Assembly (NCBI GenBank): GCA_041393015.1
Contig: JAWKKV010000001.1
Coordinates: 186,001-250,000 of the forward strand
Direction of reading: 5' to 3'
DNA length: 64,000 nt
Source: JAGQYH01 sp041393015
Lineage (GTDB): Bacteria; Bacteroidota; Bacteroidia; Chitinophagales; JADIYW01
Below the pieces are notes generated by a model that saw only the letters and a list, made by a program, of their open reading frames with translations, searched no databases and had not been told where the DNA came from. A program made the translations under genes and the position numbers. Below, piece by piece: positions 28,369-37,212 of this stretch (positions within the stretch are counted from its first letter, which is position 1; each line of letters starts with the position of its first letter).

Positions 28369-29325
28369 TTAATTTATTAAAAAACTAATGGACTTGGTGA
28401 TGCATTTGAGTGTCATGGGGCAATAGCCAACAAAATCGCCATCCATATCAATGGGTAATTCTTTGCCATCCAAAGGCTCAATGGTAACTTCTTTGGCTTC
28501 GGTGTAACTCACTTCTTTATGAACTATTGGCTCTCCTTTTTTAACTTTTCCTAGGTTTTGAAGATAGTCTAGCATGGTAATATTGCCTAACGTAACTAGC
28601 GTAAATTTGCCATCATCCATTTTGGCATCCGGAGCCACTGCTAATCCGCTTCCAAAATATTTGCCATTGGCAACAACCATACTCATGATCTTTCCTTGCC
28701 ATGATGCTTGGTCGGAAGTCCATTTAATAGTTGATTTATCATAAGTGATAAAACTGCTTAAAATAGCTTTGGTATAATTTAAATTAGAACCTAACCATCC
28801 TACTTTATGTCGATCCATATGTTGCACGGTATGTCCGCCCATACCAACATCAGTGATATTAGAAAAGAATCTTTCAACTTGTTGGTTTTGCTGATTATTA
28901 AAGGTGGTGTAGCCAACATCTAATGGCTTCACTTTATCTTTCTCTATCAAAAATTTTAAATATTTGATGTCGTATTTTAATTGATGATATCGAGCAAAAT
29001 CATTACCTGAGCCGGCTGGTAACAATCCTATTTTAATTTTTTGAATAGCTTGCCAATCAAAACTATCCGAACTTAATTCTTCTTTTACCTTGTATCTAGA
29101 AGTCATTCCATTAATTACTTCATTGATGGTGCCATCTCCTCCCACTACAATCAAATAATCATAGCCTTCTCTTACAGCTTCACTCGCCAATTCTTTGATA
29201 TGTCCTGCCTTTTCTGAAATAAAGAGTTTGCAATCAGTTGAATACATAAATTCGGCTTCAATATCGCTTACAATTTGGCGATACCGTTTGATTACTTTAT
29301 TGATTAAAAAGGCTACTTTTTTCAT
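28369..29325 (-). CDS. Diacylglycerol kinase-family lipid kinase (YegS-like)
   Basis: A 318-residue protein of the DAGK catalytic fold. The nucleotide-binding motif VVGGDGTINEVINGM and the second signature LPAGSGNDFAR are intact, and the C-terminal beta domain ends with a GKELPIDMDGDFVG segment. It phosphorylates a lipid hydroxyl at the membrane surface; the substrate could be diacylglycerol, an alkylglycerol or a related lipid. It is the last of three genes, nine bases after glpD, in an operon with an alkyl-DHAP-synthase-like oxidase. Confidence 0.93.
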   Translation of the reverse strand: MKKVAFLINKVIKRYRQIVSDIEAEFMYSTDCKLFISEKAGHIKELASEAVREGYDYLIVVGGDGTINEVINGMTSRYKVKEELSSDSFDWQAIQKIKIGLLPAGSGNDFARYHQLKYDIKYLKFLIEKDKVKPLDVGYTTFNNQQNQQVERFFSNITDVGMGGHTVQHMDRHKVGWLGSNLNYTKAILSSFITYDKSTIKWTSDQASWQGKIMSMVVANGKYFGSGLAVAPDAKMDDGKFTLVTLGNITMLDYLQNLGKVKKGEPIVHKEVSYTEAKEVTIEPLDGKELPIDMDGDFVGYCPMTLKCITKSISFLIN

Positions 29326-29334
29326 CTGACAATT

Positions 29335-30879
29335 TTATTTCAAAGGATGTAAGGTTTTCCAATGGGCTTCAAAATCAATGATTCTCTGAGCTCTTTTCGC
29401 TTCCGTCCAATTCAATTCTTTCTGCATTATATTGGCGACCCTTTTCACCAAAGCATCATCAATCGTTTTCATTCTATAAGTGATAGCCATTCTTCGAGTT
29501 AAGACATCACTTAGTTTTTGTGCATTTTGATATCGGATATAAAAAATAATATCTGCCTCCTGATAATCCAATCCTTTCAACAAAACTCTACTATAGTTTG
29601 AATCTTCTTGGAGGATTTGTTCAACTTTATCGGCGTTACCCCCCCATTTCTCGGCTAAACTATTAGTTGGTTTGAATGCCCGGTTGGTTCTATCGGGCTT
29701 GATGGTAAATGTTCTTTTTGTAGCTAACTCTTTCAACATATTATCAGCCATAGAGAGAAAAGAGGTTAACTTTCCTCCTGCAATCATCAACAAATTTTCT
29801 TTCTCCCACCAAATCTTATAATCGCGTGACACTTTATTTGATTCACTTTCTTTCTTCTCATCTATTAAAGGTCGCAAGCCAGAATAAATACTTAAAATAT
29901 TGTCTTTACTAACTTGTATTCCGGACAAACTTTTGTTGAGGTTATCTAAGATATAATCGACATCCTTTTGAGTGGCACCGGGCTCTCGCAAATCGCCTTG
30001 ATAAGCAGTATCTGTTGTGCCAACAATTACCAAACCATCTACCCAAGGACAGATCCAGAGCATTCGTTTATCATCGCAAGGAATGAGTAAAACATCTTTT
30101 TCAGGAAACTGAGCGCCATCCATCACCAAATGAATACCTTTTCCCGGCAGCATCATTTTCTCCTCTTGGTGATTTAATTTCTCCAATATTTCATCCGTCC
30201 AAACTCCAGTGGCTGAAATGTAATGATCCGCTTTGATGGGAAATTCTTCACCCGTTAATTGATCTTTAGCAGATATGGAAATTATCCTTCCCTTCTCTTT
30301 TTCAAATGATGAAGCGCTTAAATAGTTAATCGCTACGCCTCCTAATTCTGAGGCTTCCATAATGACTTCATTCGTTAATCTGGCATCGTTGGTAATGGCA
30401 TCATAGTAATAAAAACCTCCTTTTAAACCTTCTTTTTTAAGCATTGGATATTGCTTAATAACCGAATCTTTGCTCAGTCGCTTGTGCTTTGGTAAAATTG
30501 AACTGCTAGCCAATTGATCATATCCAAACAAGCCTACTTTCATTTTTCCAACGGTTAAGCGAGAATTATAGATGGGCATTAAAAAAGGCAAAGGCTTTAT
30601 CAAGTGAGGATACAATTGCAACAAATGCTCTCTTTCCTTCAAAGCTTCTTTCACCAATTTAATTTGCATGTATTGAAGGTATCTTAATCCGCCATGAATC
30701 ATTTTAGCTGAACGACTGCTGGTGCCTGATGCAAAATCATTTGAATCGATCAACAATGCTTTTAAACCATTTTGACAACATCTTAAAAAAATACCCGCAC
30801 CGGTTATTCCTCCACCAATGACGATTACATCAAAATGTTCGTTTTTAGCTTTTTCTATATTTTGATCTCTAGACATCAA
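29335..30879 (-). CDS. glpD: Glycerol-3-phosphate dehydrogenase (FAD-dependent)
   Basis: This flavoprotein oxidises sn-glycerol-3-phosphate to dihydroxyacetone phosphate and passes electrons to quinone. It has 514 residues, the FAD dinucleotide-binding motif VIGGGITGAGI at about 20-30, SRSAKMIHGGLRYL (GlpD signature) and WTDEIL/GIHLVM segments. The C-terminal domain (RMAITYRMKTIDDALVKRVANIM) is present. Its start overlaps the end of the upstream oxidase gene by 11 bases, implying translational coupling. It would supply the DHAP used in ether-lipid synthesis, if that is the operon's role. Confidence 0.95.
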   Translation of the reverse strand: MMSRDQNIEKAKNEHFDVIVIGGGITGAGIFLRCCQNGLKALLIDSNDFASGTSSRSAKMIHGGLRYLQYMQIKLVKEALKEREHLLQLYPHLIKPLPFLMPIYNSRLTVGKMKVGLFGYDQLASSSILPKHKRLSKDSVIKQYPMLKKEGLKGGFYYYDAITNDARLTNEVIMEASELGGVAINYLSASSFEKEKGRIISISAKDQLTGEEFPIKADHYISATGVWTDEILEKLNHQEEKMMLPGKGIHLVMDGAQFPEKDVLLIPCDDKRMLWICPWVDGLVIVGTTDTAYQGDLREPGATQKDVDYILDNLNKSLSGIQVSKDNILSIYSGLRPLIDEKKESESNKVSRDYKIWWEKENLLMIAGGKLTSFLSMADNMLKELATKRTFTIKPDRTNRAFKPTNSLAEKWGGNADKVEQILQEDSNYSRVLLKGLDYQEADIIFYIRYQNAQKLSDVLTRRMAITYRMKTIDDALVKRVANIMQKELNWTEAKRAQRIIDFEAHWKTLHPLK

Positions 30880-32515
30880 ATAATTTTCCTGGATTTAGAA
30901 TTCCTTTGGGATCCAATTCTTTCTTCATAGCTTTCAATAGTTCTAAGCCTAATTTATCTTGATGCTTTAAATAATATTGTTGATGGTCTTTACCAATACT
31001 ATGATGATGGCTAATCGATCCACCGTTTTCTACTATTGCATCCGACATTGTTTTTTTAATTTCTTGCCATTGCTCTACTTCTGTTCCAATATTCATTGGG
31101 CAAATCAGTATAAAATACATACAAGCACCATGCGTGTAGATATGAGAAATGTGAGACATAATGATGCCTTTCTCTTTATGAAATGCTTCGCAATCTTGCA
31201 TTTTTTTGGTGATGTTAGCGTGCATGGACATTACTTTATCCCAAGAAACAACCGTTTCCATCGTATCAATAAAAATTCGATGTTCCATCATGGTATCTCT
31301 TAAATACGGAGTATGGAAACGTGTAGCCTCCCAATTTTTGGCTAGCGAAGATGGAATTAATGCTCCTTTGTGTTTATTGACAATCTTTTGAGCATGTGCC
31401 ATTTCATTCTCTTTGCTGCTTAATACTTCTTCAAACCGCAACATCATAATATTGGGCTCTTCAATATTTTTAAAATTGAGATAAATGTCTTGAACTTTCT
31501 TTTTTAAGTCTGCTACCAAACCTTCTTTTTCCGGTTTTAATTGACTGTAGAAATAGGTTTCAGGTCCATCAGATAATCGGCAGACTGATGGGTAAATATC
31601 ATTTTGAATAACTTCCTTTAAGCAATTAGTACCGGATTCAAAATCAGGAAATAAGGCCAACACCCATTTACTTCTTGCTGGTTTTTTATGGAGTTTAACC
31701 GTCACTTCTGTAACTGTTCCCAACAAACCCTCACTTCCAATAAATACAGGTGTTAGGTTGATGCCTTCCGCATCTTTATCAAAAGAAGGTGTTTCAATTG
31801 TGCCTTTTGGTGTGGCCACTTTCAGCGACACCACCATGTCTTCTATTTTACCGTAATAGGTCGATTCTTGACCGGCACTTCGAGTAACCACCCAACCGCC
31901 AAGCGTTGAAAATTCAAAAGATTGAGGAAAGTGACCCAAGGTTAAACAGTATGGCTTTAGCTGTTCTTCTAAATGTGGCCCATATACGCCCGCTTGAAAG
32001 GTAGCCACCATATTAACCTCATCAATGGCTAAAAGCTTGCTCATCTGCGTAAGATCCAAATACACAATTTTTCGTTTTTGATCGCCTTCAATAGTTAAAG
32101 CGCCTACTACATTTGTTTGACCGCCAATAGGTACAATAGCAATATTATGTTGATCCGCAGCAGAAACAATGGCTTGTACTTCATTATGGTCTTTCGGTTT
32201 GATGATGACATCCGGCACTTCGAGATGATGATCTTTAAAAATTCTGATAACATCATGATAACTCTTTCCCAAAGAAGCAGCTAACCTGGCTTCATTAGAA
32301 AAATCTATTTGTGCTTTTGGAATGGATTGAAATGCTTTTAAAATGAACGCTTGATCAGTTTCCGAAACAGACTGAATGTTAAAATCGTGTGGCGGATGAA
32401 AATCCTCCTTTGGATCCATTCCAAAACGATCTATGCAAATTTGTCTTAGTTTGGGATAATTGTTGACATGCTCATAGGCTTTTGCATCGCCCCATTTCCA
32501 CCAGTCCTTATTCAT
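30869..32515 (-). CDS. Alkyldihydroxyacetonephosphate synthase-like FAD-binding protein
   Basis: A 548-residue PCMH-type flavoprotein. FAD-binding segments IVPIGGQTNVVGA and GHFPQSFEFSTLGGWVVTRSAGQ match the alkyl-DHAP synthase (AGPS) pattern, as do the N-terminal WWKWGD motif and the late ISHHHSIGKDH segment, which aligns with the AGPS active-site His cluster. Related D-lactate/glycolate oxidases usually lack the SFEFSTLGGWV and HHH combination. AGPS replaces an acyl group on DHAP by a fatty alcohol to make an ether bond. Here it is followed by glpD and a lipid kinase. Ether-lipid synthesis is a reasonable inference but not proven. Confidence 0.85.
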   Translation of the reverse strand: MNKDWWKWGDAKAYEHVNNYPKLRQICIDRFGMDPKEDFHPPHDFNIQSVSETDQAFILKAFQSIPKAQIDFSNEARLAASLGKSYHDVIRIFKDHHLEVPDVIIKPKDHNEVQAIVSAADQHNIAIVPIGGQTNVVGALTIEGDQKRKIVYLDLTQMSKLLAIDEVNMVATFQAGVYGPHLEEQLKPYCLTLGHFPQSFEFSTLGGWVVTRSAGQESTYYGKIEDMVVSLKVATPKGTIETPSFDKDAEGINLTPVFIGSEGLLGTVTEVTVKLHKKPARSKWVLALFPDFESGTNCLKEVIQNDIYPSVCRLSDGPETYFYSQLKPEKEGLVADLKKKVQDIYLNFKNIEEPNIMMLRFEEVLSSKENEMAHAQKIVNKHKGALIPSSLAKNWEATRFHTPYLRDTMMEHRIFIDTMETVVSWDKVMSMHANITKKMQDCEAFHKEKGIIMSHISHIYTHGACMYFILICPMNIGTEVEQWQEIKKTMSDAIVENGGSISHHHSIGKDHQQYYLKHQDKLGLELLKAMKKELDPKGILNPGKLFDV

Positions 32516-32668
32516 TTGATTTCCTTTTGTGCTGTAATTTAAGAAATGTAGCAGTAATGCTGGTTGATATTTATCATATTCTCAAATTAATGCAAGTAAT
32601 TCCAATCGAGCATCCTATTAGCCAATAAATTAAATACCTATTTGTTTTTTACTTGCTATTTTTAGACC

Positions 32669-33121
32669 ATGAAAATTTTAATGGTCTGCCTTGGCAACAT
32701 ATGCCGTTCGCCTTTAGCAGAAGGCATCATGCAAACTTTAATTGACGAACATAACCTAGACTGGGAAGTTGACTCCGCCGGAACAAGCAATTATCACATT
32801 GGAGAAAAACCGGATGAAAGATCAATTGAAGTAGCGGCTAAACATGGCATCAATATTGCTCATCAAAAAGCAAGACAATTTCACTTTCCTGACTTTGAAA
32901 ACTTTGATGTTATCTATGCCATGGACAGTCAAAATTATATTGACATCACCAAGCAAGCTGCTTCAGAGGAAGAAAAAAAGAAAGTGAAATTAATTATTAA
33001 TGAAGCTCATCCTGGAAGAAATATTAATGTTCCGGATCCCTACTGGAACAATAATGGCTTTGAGGACGTTTACCAAATGCTGCAAGAAGCATGCAATTTT
33101 ATTATAAAAAACAACATTTAA
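32669..33121 (+). CDS. Low-molecular-weight protein tyrosine phosphatase
   Basis: A 150-residue protein with the N-terminal P-loop VCLGNICRSPLAEG (CX5R) and the acid loop VPDPYWNN near residue 120, both diagnostic. It hydrolyses phosphotyrosine in proteins or small phosphates in the cytoplasm. It lies 10 bases upstream of the YceI gene and may share its transcript. Confidence 0.96.
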   Translation: MKILMVCLGNICRSPLAEGIMQTLIDEHNLDWEVDSAGTSNYHIGEKPDERSIEVAAKHGINIAHQKARQFHFPDFENFDVIYAMDSQNYIDITKQAASEEEKKKVKLIINEAHPGRNINVPDPYWNNNGFEDVYQMLQEACNFIIKNNI

Positions 33122-33131
33122 AACAATAATC

Positions 33132-33752
33132 ATGCAATCAAAATCAATTTTATTAAGCTTAGCACTAGCGCTAATTTTCAATGTTTCTTTAATGGCTCAA
33201 CAAAGAATTGTAGCCGTAGATGAAGAAAACAGCTCTATTCAATGGATAGGTAAAAAAGTAACCGGCGCACATGATGGACACATTCAAATTTTAGAAGGTT
33301 CATTAGAATTAACAGAAGGCACTATTACCGGTGGCACATTTGTAATGGATATGACTTCTATTACAGTAGATGATATTGAAAATGAGAATTACAATGCAAA
33401 ATTGGTAAAACATTTAAAAGATGATGACTTTTTTGGTGTTGAACAATTTCCATCTGCATCACTTTTAATTAAAAGTGCCAAAAAAGTGAACAGTAACAAA
33501 AGTGCCGATAATGGAAAAGCTACACAGATTGATCAATATACAATTACAGCTGACATCTCTATTAAAGGCATCACTAAAGAAATAACATTTGATGCAGAAG
33601 TGATGTATTTCAACGATAACAGTATGAAAGCTACTAGTGAAATAACGGTTGATAGAACTGAGTTTGGTATTCATTATGGTTCAGATAAAAATCTGGGAGA
33701 CAAGATGATTTACAAGAATTTTACTTTGAATGTAAGCTTGGCCTTGAATTAA
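33132..33752 (+). CDS. YceI-family periplasmic lipocalin-like protein
   Basis: A 206-residue protein with a signal peptide ending at VSLMAQ (about residue 22). The YceI beta-barrel pattern includes SSIQWIGKKVTGAHDG, GTFVMDMTSITVDD and the C-terminal RTEFGIHYGSD. Family members bind isoprenoid quinones or similar amphiphiles in the periplasm. A strong terminator follows. Confidence 0.94.
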   Translation: MQSKSILLSLALALIFNVSLMAQQRIVAVDEENSSIQWIGKKVTGAHDGHIQILEGSLELTEGTITGGTFVMDMTSITVDDIENENYNAKLVKHLKDDDFFGVEQFPSASLLIKSAKKVNSNKSADNGKATQIDQYTITADISIKGITKEITFDAEVMYFNDNSMKATSEITVDRTEFGIHYGSDKNLGDKMIYKNFTLNVSLALN

Positions 33753-33778
33753 GCAAATCAATAAATAATATATAAGGT

Positions 33779-33807
33779 AAGGCATTCAGAAATGGATGCC
33801 TTTTTTT
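33779..33807 (+). terminator. Rho-independent terminator after the YceI gene
   Basis: AAGGCAT (33779-33785) pairs with ATGCCTT (33796-33802), extended by a C-G and a wobble pair, and is followed by five more T. It sits between convergent genes. Confidence 0.85.
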
Positions 33808-34927
33808 ATTTACATCTCTTTATAACCTCCCAAACCTTATTCGCAGTTTTGTCCCAAGTAAAAAGTTGTCTTTGCTTTCGCCCTTCTTCTATTAAATGTT
33901 CTCGTAAACCATAATCCTTAGCCATTTTTTCCATAGCATGACCCATTTCCCCAATTCTATCAGGATTGACATACAAGGCAGCATTTTCTGTTACTTCCGG
34001 CAGTGATGATCGTTCACTGGCGATAACTGGTACCTCAGCATACATCGCTTCTAACAATGGAATACCAAAGCCTTCAAAGAAGGATGGATAAACCAAAGCC
34101 AACGCAGCACCTAACACTTTGCTTAATTCTTCTCGCTCTAAATGTCCCAATGAGATAACATCATCAGCAAATTTCATAGCGGAAAAAGTCTTTTTTGTTT
34201 CGCTTGTTTTCCAAGCCCATCTACCCACCAAAACTAATTTTATGTTGCTTTCGTAGTGCTGTTTAAAAAGATCAAAAGCCTCTAATAATCCTTTGATGTT
34301 TTTACGTGGATGAATGGCGCCCACATAAACAAAGTAATTGGCCTTATTGGTGTAATGGTTTTTGACACTTAATTTTTGCTTTTCATCTAACGGTCGAATA
34401 CTGTCGTCACACCCATTGCCAACTACTGTAATTTTATCAGCTTTTACTCCATACTGCTCAATGATATCTTCTTTGCTAAATTCCGAAACGGTTAAAATAT
34501 GCTTGGCTTTTTCAGCAAATTTTGGGGTATACTTATTAAAGTATCGATGAACTAAATAAGGTAAATGTTCTTTAAAATGAACGAAAGCTAAATCGTGAAT
34601 AGTAAGTATAGTAGGAACATCCGTTTTTAATGACAAATAGCCATCAGAAGAAAAAAACAGGTCGATTTTATATTTTTTTAAGGCCGATGGAATGCTGTGT
34701 TCAAACCACCAATACCACAAAATTGGATGCCGAGCAGGAGGTGGAAGCACTACTCCTTTAACATTGTTGGCGTAGAGAAATTTCTCAGAAGGTGTTCTAT
34801 CAAAGAAAAATACAAATTCTGTTTCCGGCATTAAATGGACCAACCGTTTTAACACCTCATGCGTAAACAGCCCTATACCTTCTAATTTACCCTCTAATAA
34901 AAAACGTGCGTTAACTCCAATGCGCAT
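33806..34927 (-). CDS. GT4-family glycosyltransferase
   Basis: A 373-residue GT-B fold enzyme. The C-terminal half holds VYVGAIHPRKNIKGLLEAF and the EX7E motif EGFGIPLLEAMYAEVPVIAS with SLPEVTENAALYVNP, which bind the sugar nucleotide. The N-terminal half starts MRIGVNARFLLEGKLEGIG, typical of family 4 mannosyl- or glucosyltransferases. It transfers a sugar to a lipid-linked or surface glycan; the acceptor is unknown. It is a single gene on its strand. Confidence 0.93.
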   Translation of the reverse strand: MRIGVNARFLLEGKLEGIGLFTHEVLKRLVHLMPETEFVFFFDRTPSEKFLYANNVKGVVLPPPARHPILWYWWFEHSIPSALKKYKIDLFFSSDGYLSLKTDVPTILTIHDLAFVHFKEHLPYLVHRYFNKYTPKFAEKAKHILTVSEFSKEDIIEQYGVKADKITVVGNGCDDSIRPLDEKQKLSVKNHYTNKANYFVYVGAIHPRKNIKGLLEAFDLFKQHYESNIKLVLVGRWAWKTSETKKTFSAMKFADDVISLGHLEREELSKVLGAALALVYPSFFEGFGIPLLEAMYAEVPVIASERSSLPEVTENAALYVNPDRIGEMGHAMEKMAKDYGLREHLIEEGRKQRQLFTWDKTANKVWEVIKRCK

Positions 34928-35051
34928 TTATTCTGTAATTTAAAAACGTGAAAGTAGGAATTTAAATCTTAGTGGCGAGGAAAAGAGGAAGTTGGAAATC
35001 AGAAATCAGAAGACTAAAAAAATACAAGTATACGTCGCATAAATTTGAAGT

Positions 35052-35059
35052 TATCTTTG
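35052..35059 (+). promoter_or_regulatory. -7 box TATCTTTG upstream of dnaN
   Basis: An exact TAnnTTTG box followed by C, the favoured form. The ATG of dnaN is 142 bases downstream, so the leader would be long. No TTG is seen at the -33 distance. The remaining 34928-35201 sequence shows only a GAAATCA heptamer pair (34995-35008). Confidence 0.45.
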
Positions 35060-35201
35060 CGGAGAATTGTTAGACTTTCGACGTTATGCGTTCAGTGTTT
35101 TACACTAAGCGATTTATCAACAAAAGAATGTTAGTTAAGTTTCTCTCAAAACAACATTTAATTATTTAATTTAGCCATCCAAATCAAAATCAATCTATCA
35201 G

Positions 35202-36320
35202 ATGAAATTTATTGTTTCTTCAAGCATATTATTAAAGAGCCTACAGAAAATCAGTGGCGTAATTAGTTCTAATACAGTTTTACCTATTTTAGAAGACTTT
35301 CTTTTTCATGTTGAAGATGGAAAATTAAAGGTTTTTGCTACCGATTTAGAAACTTCCATGTCGACAGAATTAAGTGTTGAAGCGAAGGAAAATTTTAAAA
35401 TCGCTATTCCGGCGAAGATTCTTACCGATATTTTAAAAACACTTCCAGAACAACCTGTTAGTATTTCAATTGATGAAGTTTCTTTCGGAATTGAAATTAC
35501 ATCTGATAATGGTAAATATAAATTGGCCGGTGAAAACGGAGATGATTTCCCTAAAATGCCAAGTGAGCAAGATGCTACAGAAGTAACTATTCCAGCTAAT
35601 GTTTTAGCTAATGCTGTAAATAAAACTTTGTTTGCTGTAAGTAGTGATGAATTACGACCGGCAATGACAGGTATGTTGTGGCAGTTTAATGAAGATGGAT
35701 TGGTATTTGTTTCTACCGATGCTCATAAATTAGTGAGATACGAAAGAAAAGACATCAATGGTGGAAATGGAAACAGCATTATTGTTCCTAAAAAAGCATT
35801 GAACCTTTTAAAATCGTCTTTGCCTCATACAGATACTCCTGTAAAAGTGGCTTATGATTCATCTAATGCATTTTTATATTTTGAAAACAGCTATTTGGTT
35901 TGCAGATTAATCGATGCAAGATATCCCGATTACAATGCTGTTATTCCAACTGAAAATCCAAATTTATTGGTAATCAATAAAGATGATTTCTTTTCTTCTA
36001 TGAGAAGGATTGCCATTTTCGCTAATAAAACGACTCACCAAGTAGTGTTAAAAATGGCAGGTACAGAATTATCTGTTTCTGCACAAGATCTTGACTTCTC
36101 TAATGAAGCGAGTGAAAAGTTAGTTTGCGAATACAAAGGCAATGATTTAGAAATTGGCTTCAATGCTAAATTCCTTTTGGAAATGTTGAGCAGTTTAGAT
36201 GGCGATGAAGTAAAATTGGAGCTTTCCACTGCCACTAGAGCAGGTATTTTAAGACCAGCTGATTCAGATCCAAACGAAGATTTATTGATGCTGGTAATGC
36301 CGGTAATGATCAATAACTAA
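35202..36320 (+). CDS. dnaN: DNA polymerase III beta subunit (sliding clamp)
   Basis: A 372-residue clamp protein with three repeated domains. The start MKFIVSSSILLKSLQKISGVIS, ISSNTVLPILEDFLF and DGLVFVSTDAHKLVRYE segments, and the C-terminal LLMLVMPVM (hydrophobic cleft strand), are characteristic. The ring encircles DNA and tethers the replicase and repair enzymes. The gene is 11 bases upstream of a TauE/SafE gene. No dnaA is nearby, so the origin is probably not here. Confidence 0.98.
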   Translation: MKFIVSSSILLKSLQKISGVISSNTVLPILEDFLFHVEDGKLKVFATDLETSMSTELSVEAKENFKIAIPAKILTDILKTLPEQPVSISIDEVSFGIEITSDNGKYKLAGENGDDFPKMPSEQDATEVTIPANVLANAVNKTLFAVSSDELRPAMTGMLWQFNEDGLVFVSTDAHKLVRYERKDINGGNGNSIIVPKKALNLLKSSLPHTDTPVKVAYDSSNAFLYFENSYLVCRLIDARYPDYNAVIPTENPNLLVINKDDFFSSMRRIAIFANKTTHQVVLKMAGTELSVSAQDLDFSNEASEKLVCEYKGNDLEIGFNAKFLLEMLSSLDGDEVKLELSTATRAGILRPADSDPNEDLLMLVMPVMINN

Positions 36321-36331
36321 TTTCATTTTTT

Positions 36332-37111
36332 ATGGGTTTGGAATGGTACGAAGTAATCCTGATCATTTTAGCAGGATTCTTAGCTGGTGCCATTAATACA
36401 CTCGCCGGAAGCGGTTCTGTTGTTACCATATCTCTCCTTACTTTTCTAGGATTACCGTCTAATATCGCCAATGGTACTAATAGAATTGGTACGTTTGTAC
36501 AATCATTAGTGGCCAATAAAAAATTGGTGCTCGATCAAAAAGATAGTATTCCCAAAAATGTTGTTTGGCAAATTGTTCCGTCGGTTATTGGTGCCGTTTT
36601 AGGAAGCTTTATTGCGGTTGAGTTGAATGAAAAAGTAATGGACATCGTTATCGGGTGTTTGTTTATTGGCTTGTTGATTATCGTTATTTTCAACCCCAGC
36701 GCTTGGCTGAAAGAACATTCTGAAATCAAAGGCAATCCCGCCTCGCCTATTTCTATTTTAATGTTTTTCTTAATTGGTATTTATGGCGGATTTATTCAAG
36801 CAGGAGTGGGTGTGTTTTTATTGTCGGCATTGGTGCTTTTTGCAGGATACAACTTTCTAACTGCCAATTCCATTAAGTTATTAATTGTGCTTTGCTTTCT
36901 AATACCATCACTTTTTATCTTTATTATGAAAGATCAAATCGCTTGGAACTATGGATTATTAATGGCTTCGGGACAAGTTTTTGGCGCTTATTGGGCGTCT
37001 AAGTTTGCCATTCATAATAAGAAGATTAGTGTCTATGTACGGTATTTATTGATCGTGATTATAATTGTTTCGATCATTAGGTTTTTGAAGCTGTATGCTC
37101 TATTCAGTTAA
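36332..37111 (+). CDS. TauE/SafE-family anion exporter
   Basis: A 259-residue membrane protein with about eight hydrophobic segments in two homologous halves. The first half begins AGFLAGAINTLAGSGSVVTISLLTFLG and the second GIYGGFIQAGVGVFLL, the family signatures. Members export sulfite, sulfoacetate or other organic anions. The substrate is unknown. It follows dnaN with an 11-base gap. Confidence 0.92.
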   Translation: MGLEWYEVILIILAGFLAGAINTLAGSGSVVTISLLTFLGLPSNIANGTNRIGTFVQSLVANKKLVLDQKDSIPKNVVWQIVPSVIGAVLGSFIAVELNEKVMDIVIGCLFIGLLIIVIFNPSAWLKEHSEIKGNPASPISILMFFLIGIYGGFIQAGVGVFLLSALVLFAGYNFLTANSIKLLIVLCFLIPSLFIFIMKDQIAWNYGLLMASGQVFGAYWASKFAIHNKKISVYVRYLLIVIIIVSIIRFLKLYALFS

Positions 37112-37212
37112 CAATTAACAGTTGGCAATTTTCAATTGGTTTTTATCTGCTTATTAAATAATAGAGCTGACCGAAAGTTTTAGCTTAGAATTTTGTTTTG
37201 CAAGTTTCCAAC

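Noticed and set aside
35052..35201. Replication origin next to dnaN
   Set aside because: No dnaA, no cluster of DnaA boxes (TTATCCACA-type) and no AT-rich iteron array; a single TTATCAACA near 35114 is not enough.
37110..37140. Possible tandem repeat with ACAATTAAC / GGCAATTTTC words
   Set aside because: Only two imperfect words with no constant period; too weak to list beside the clear arrays.
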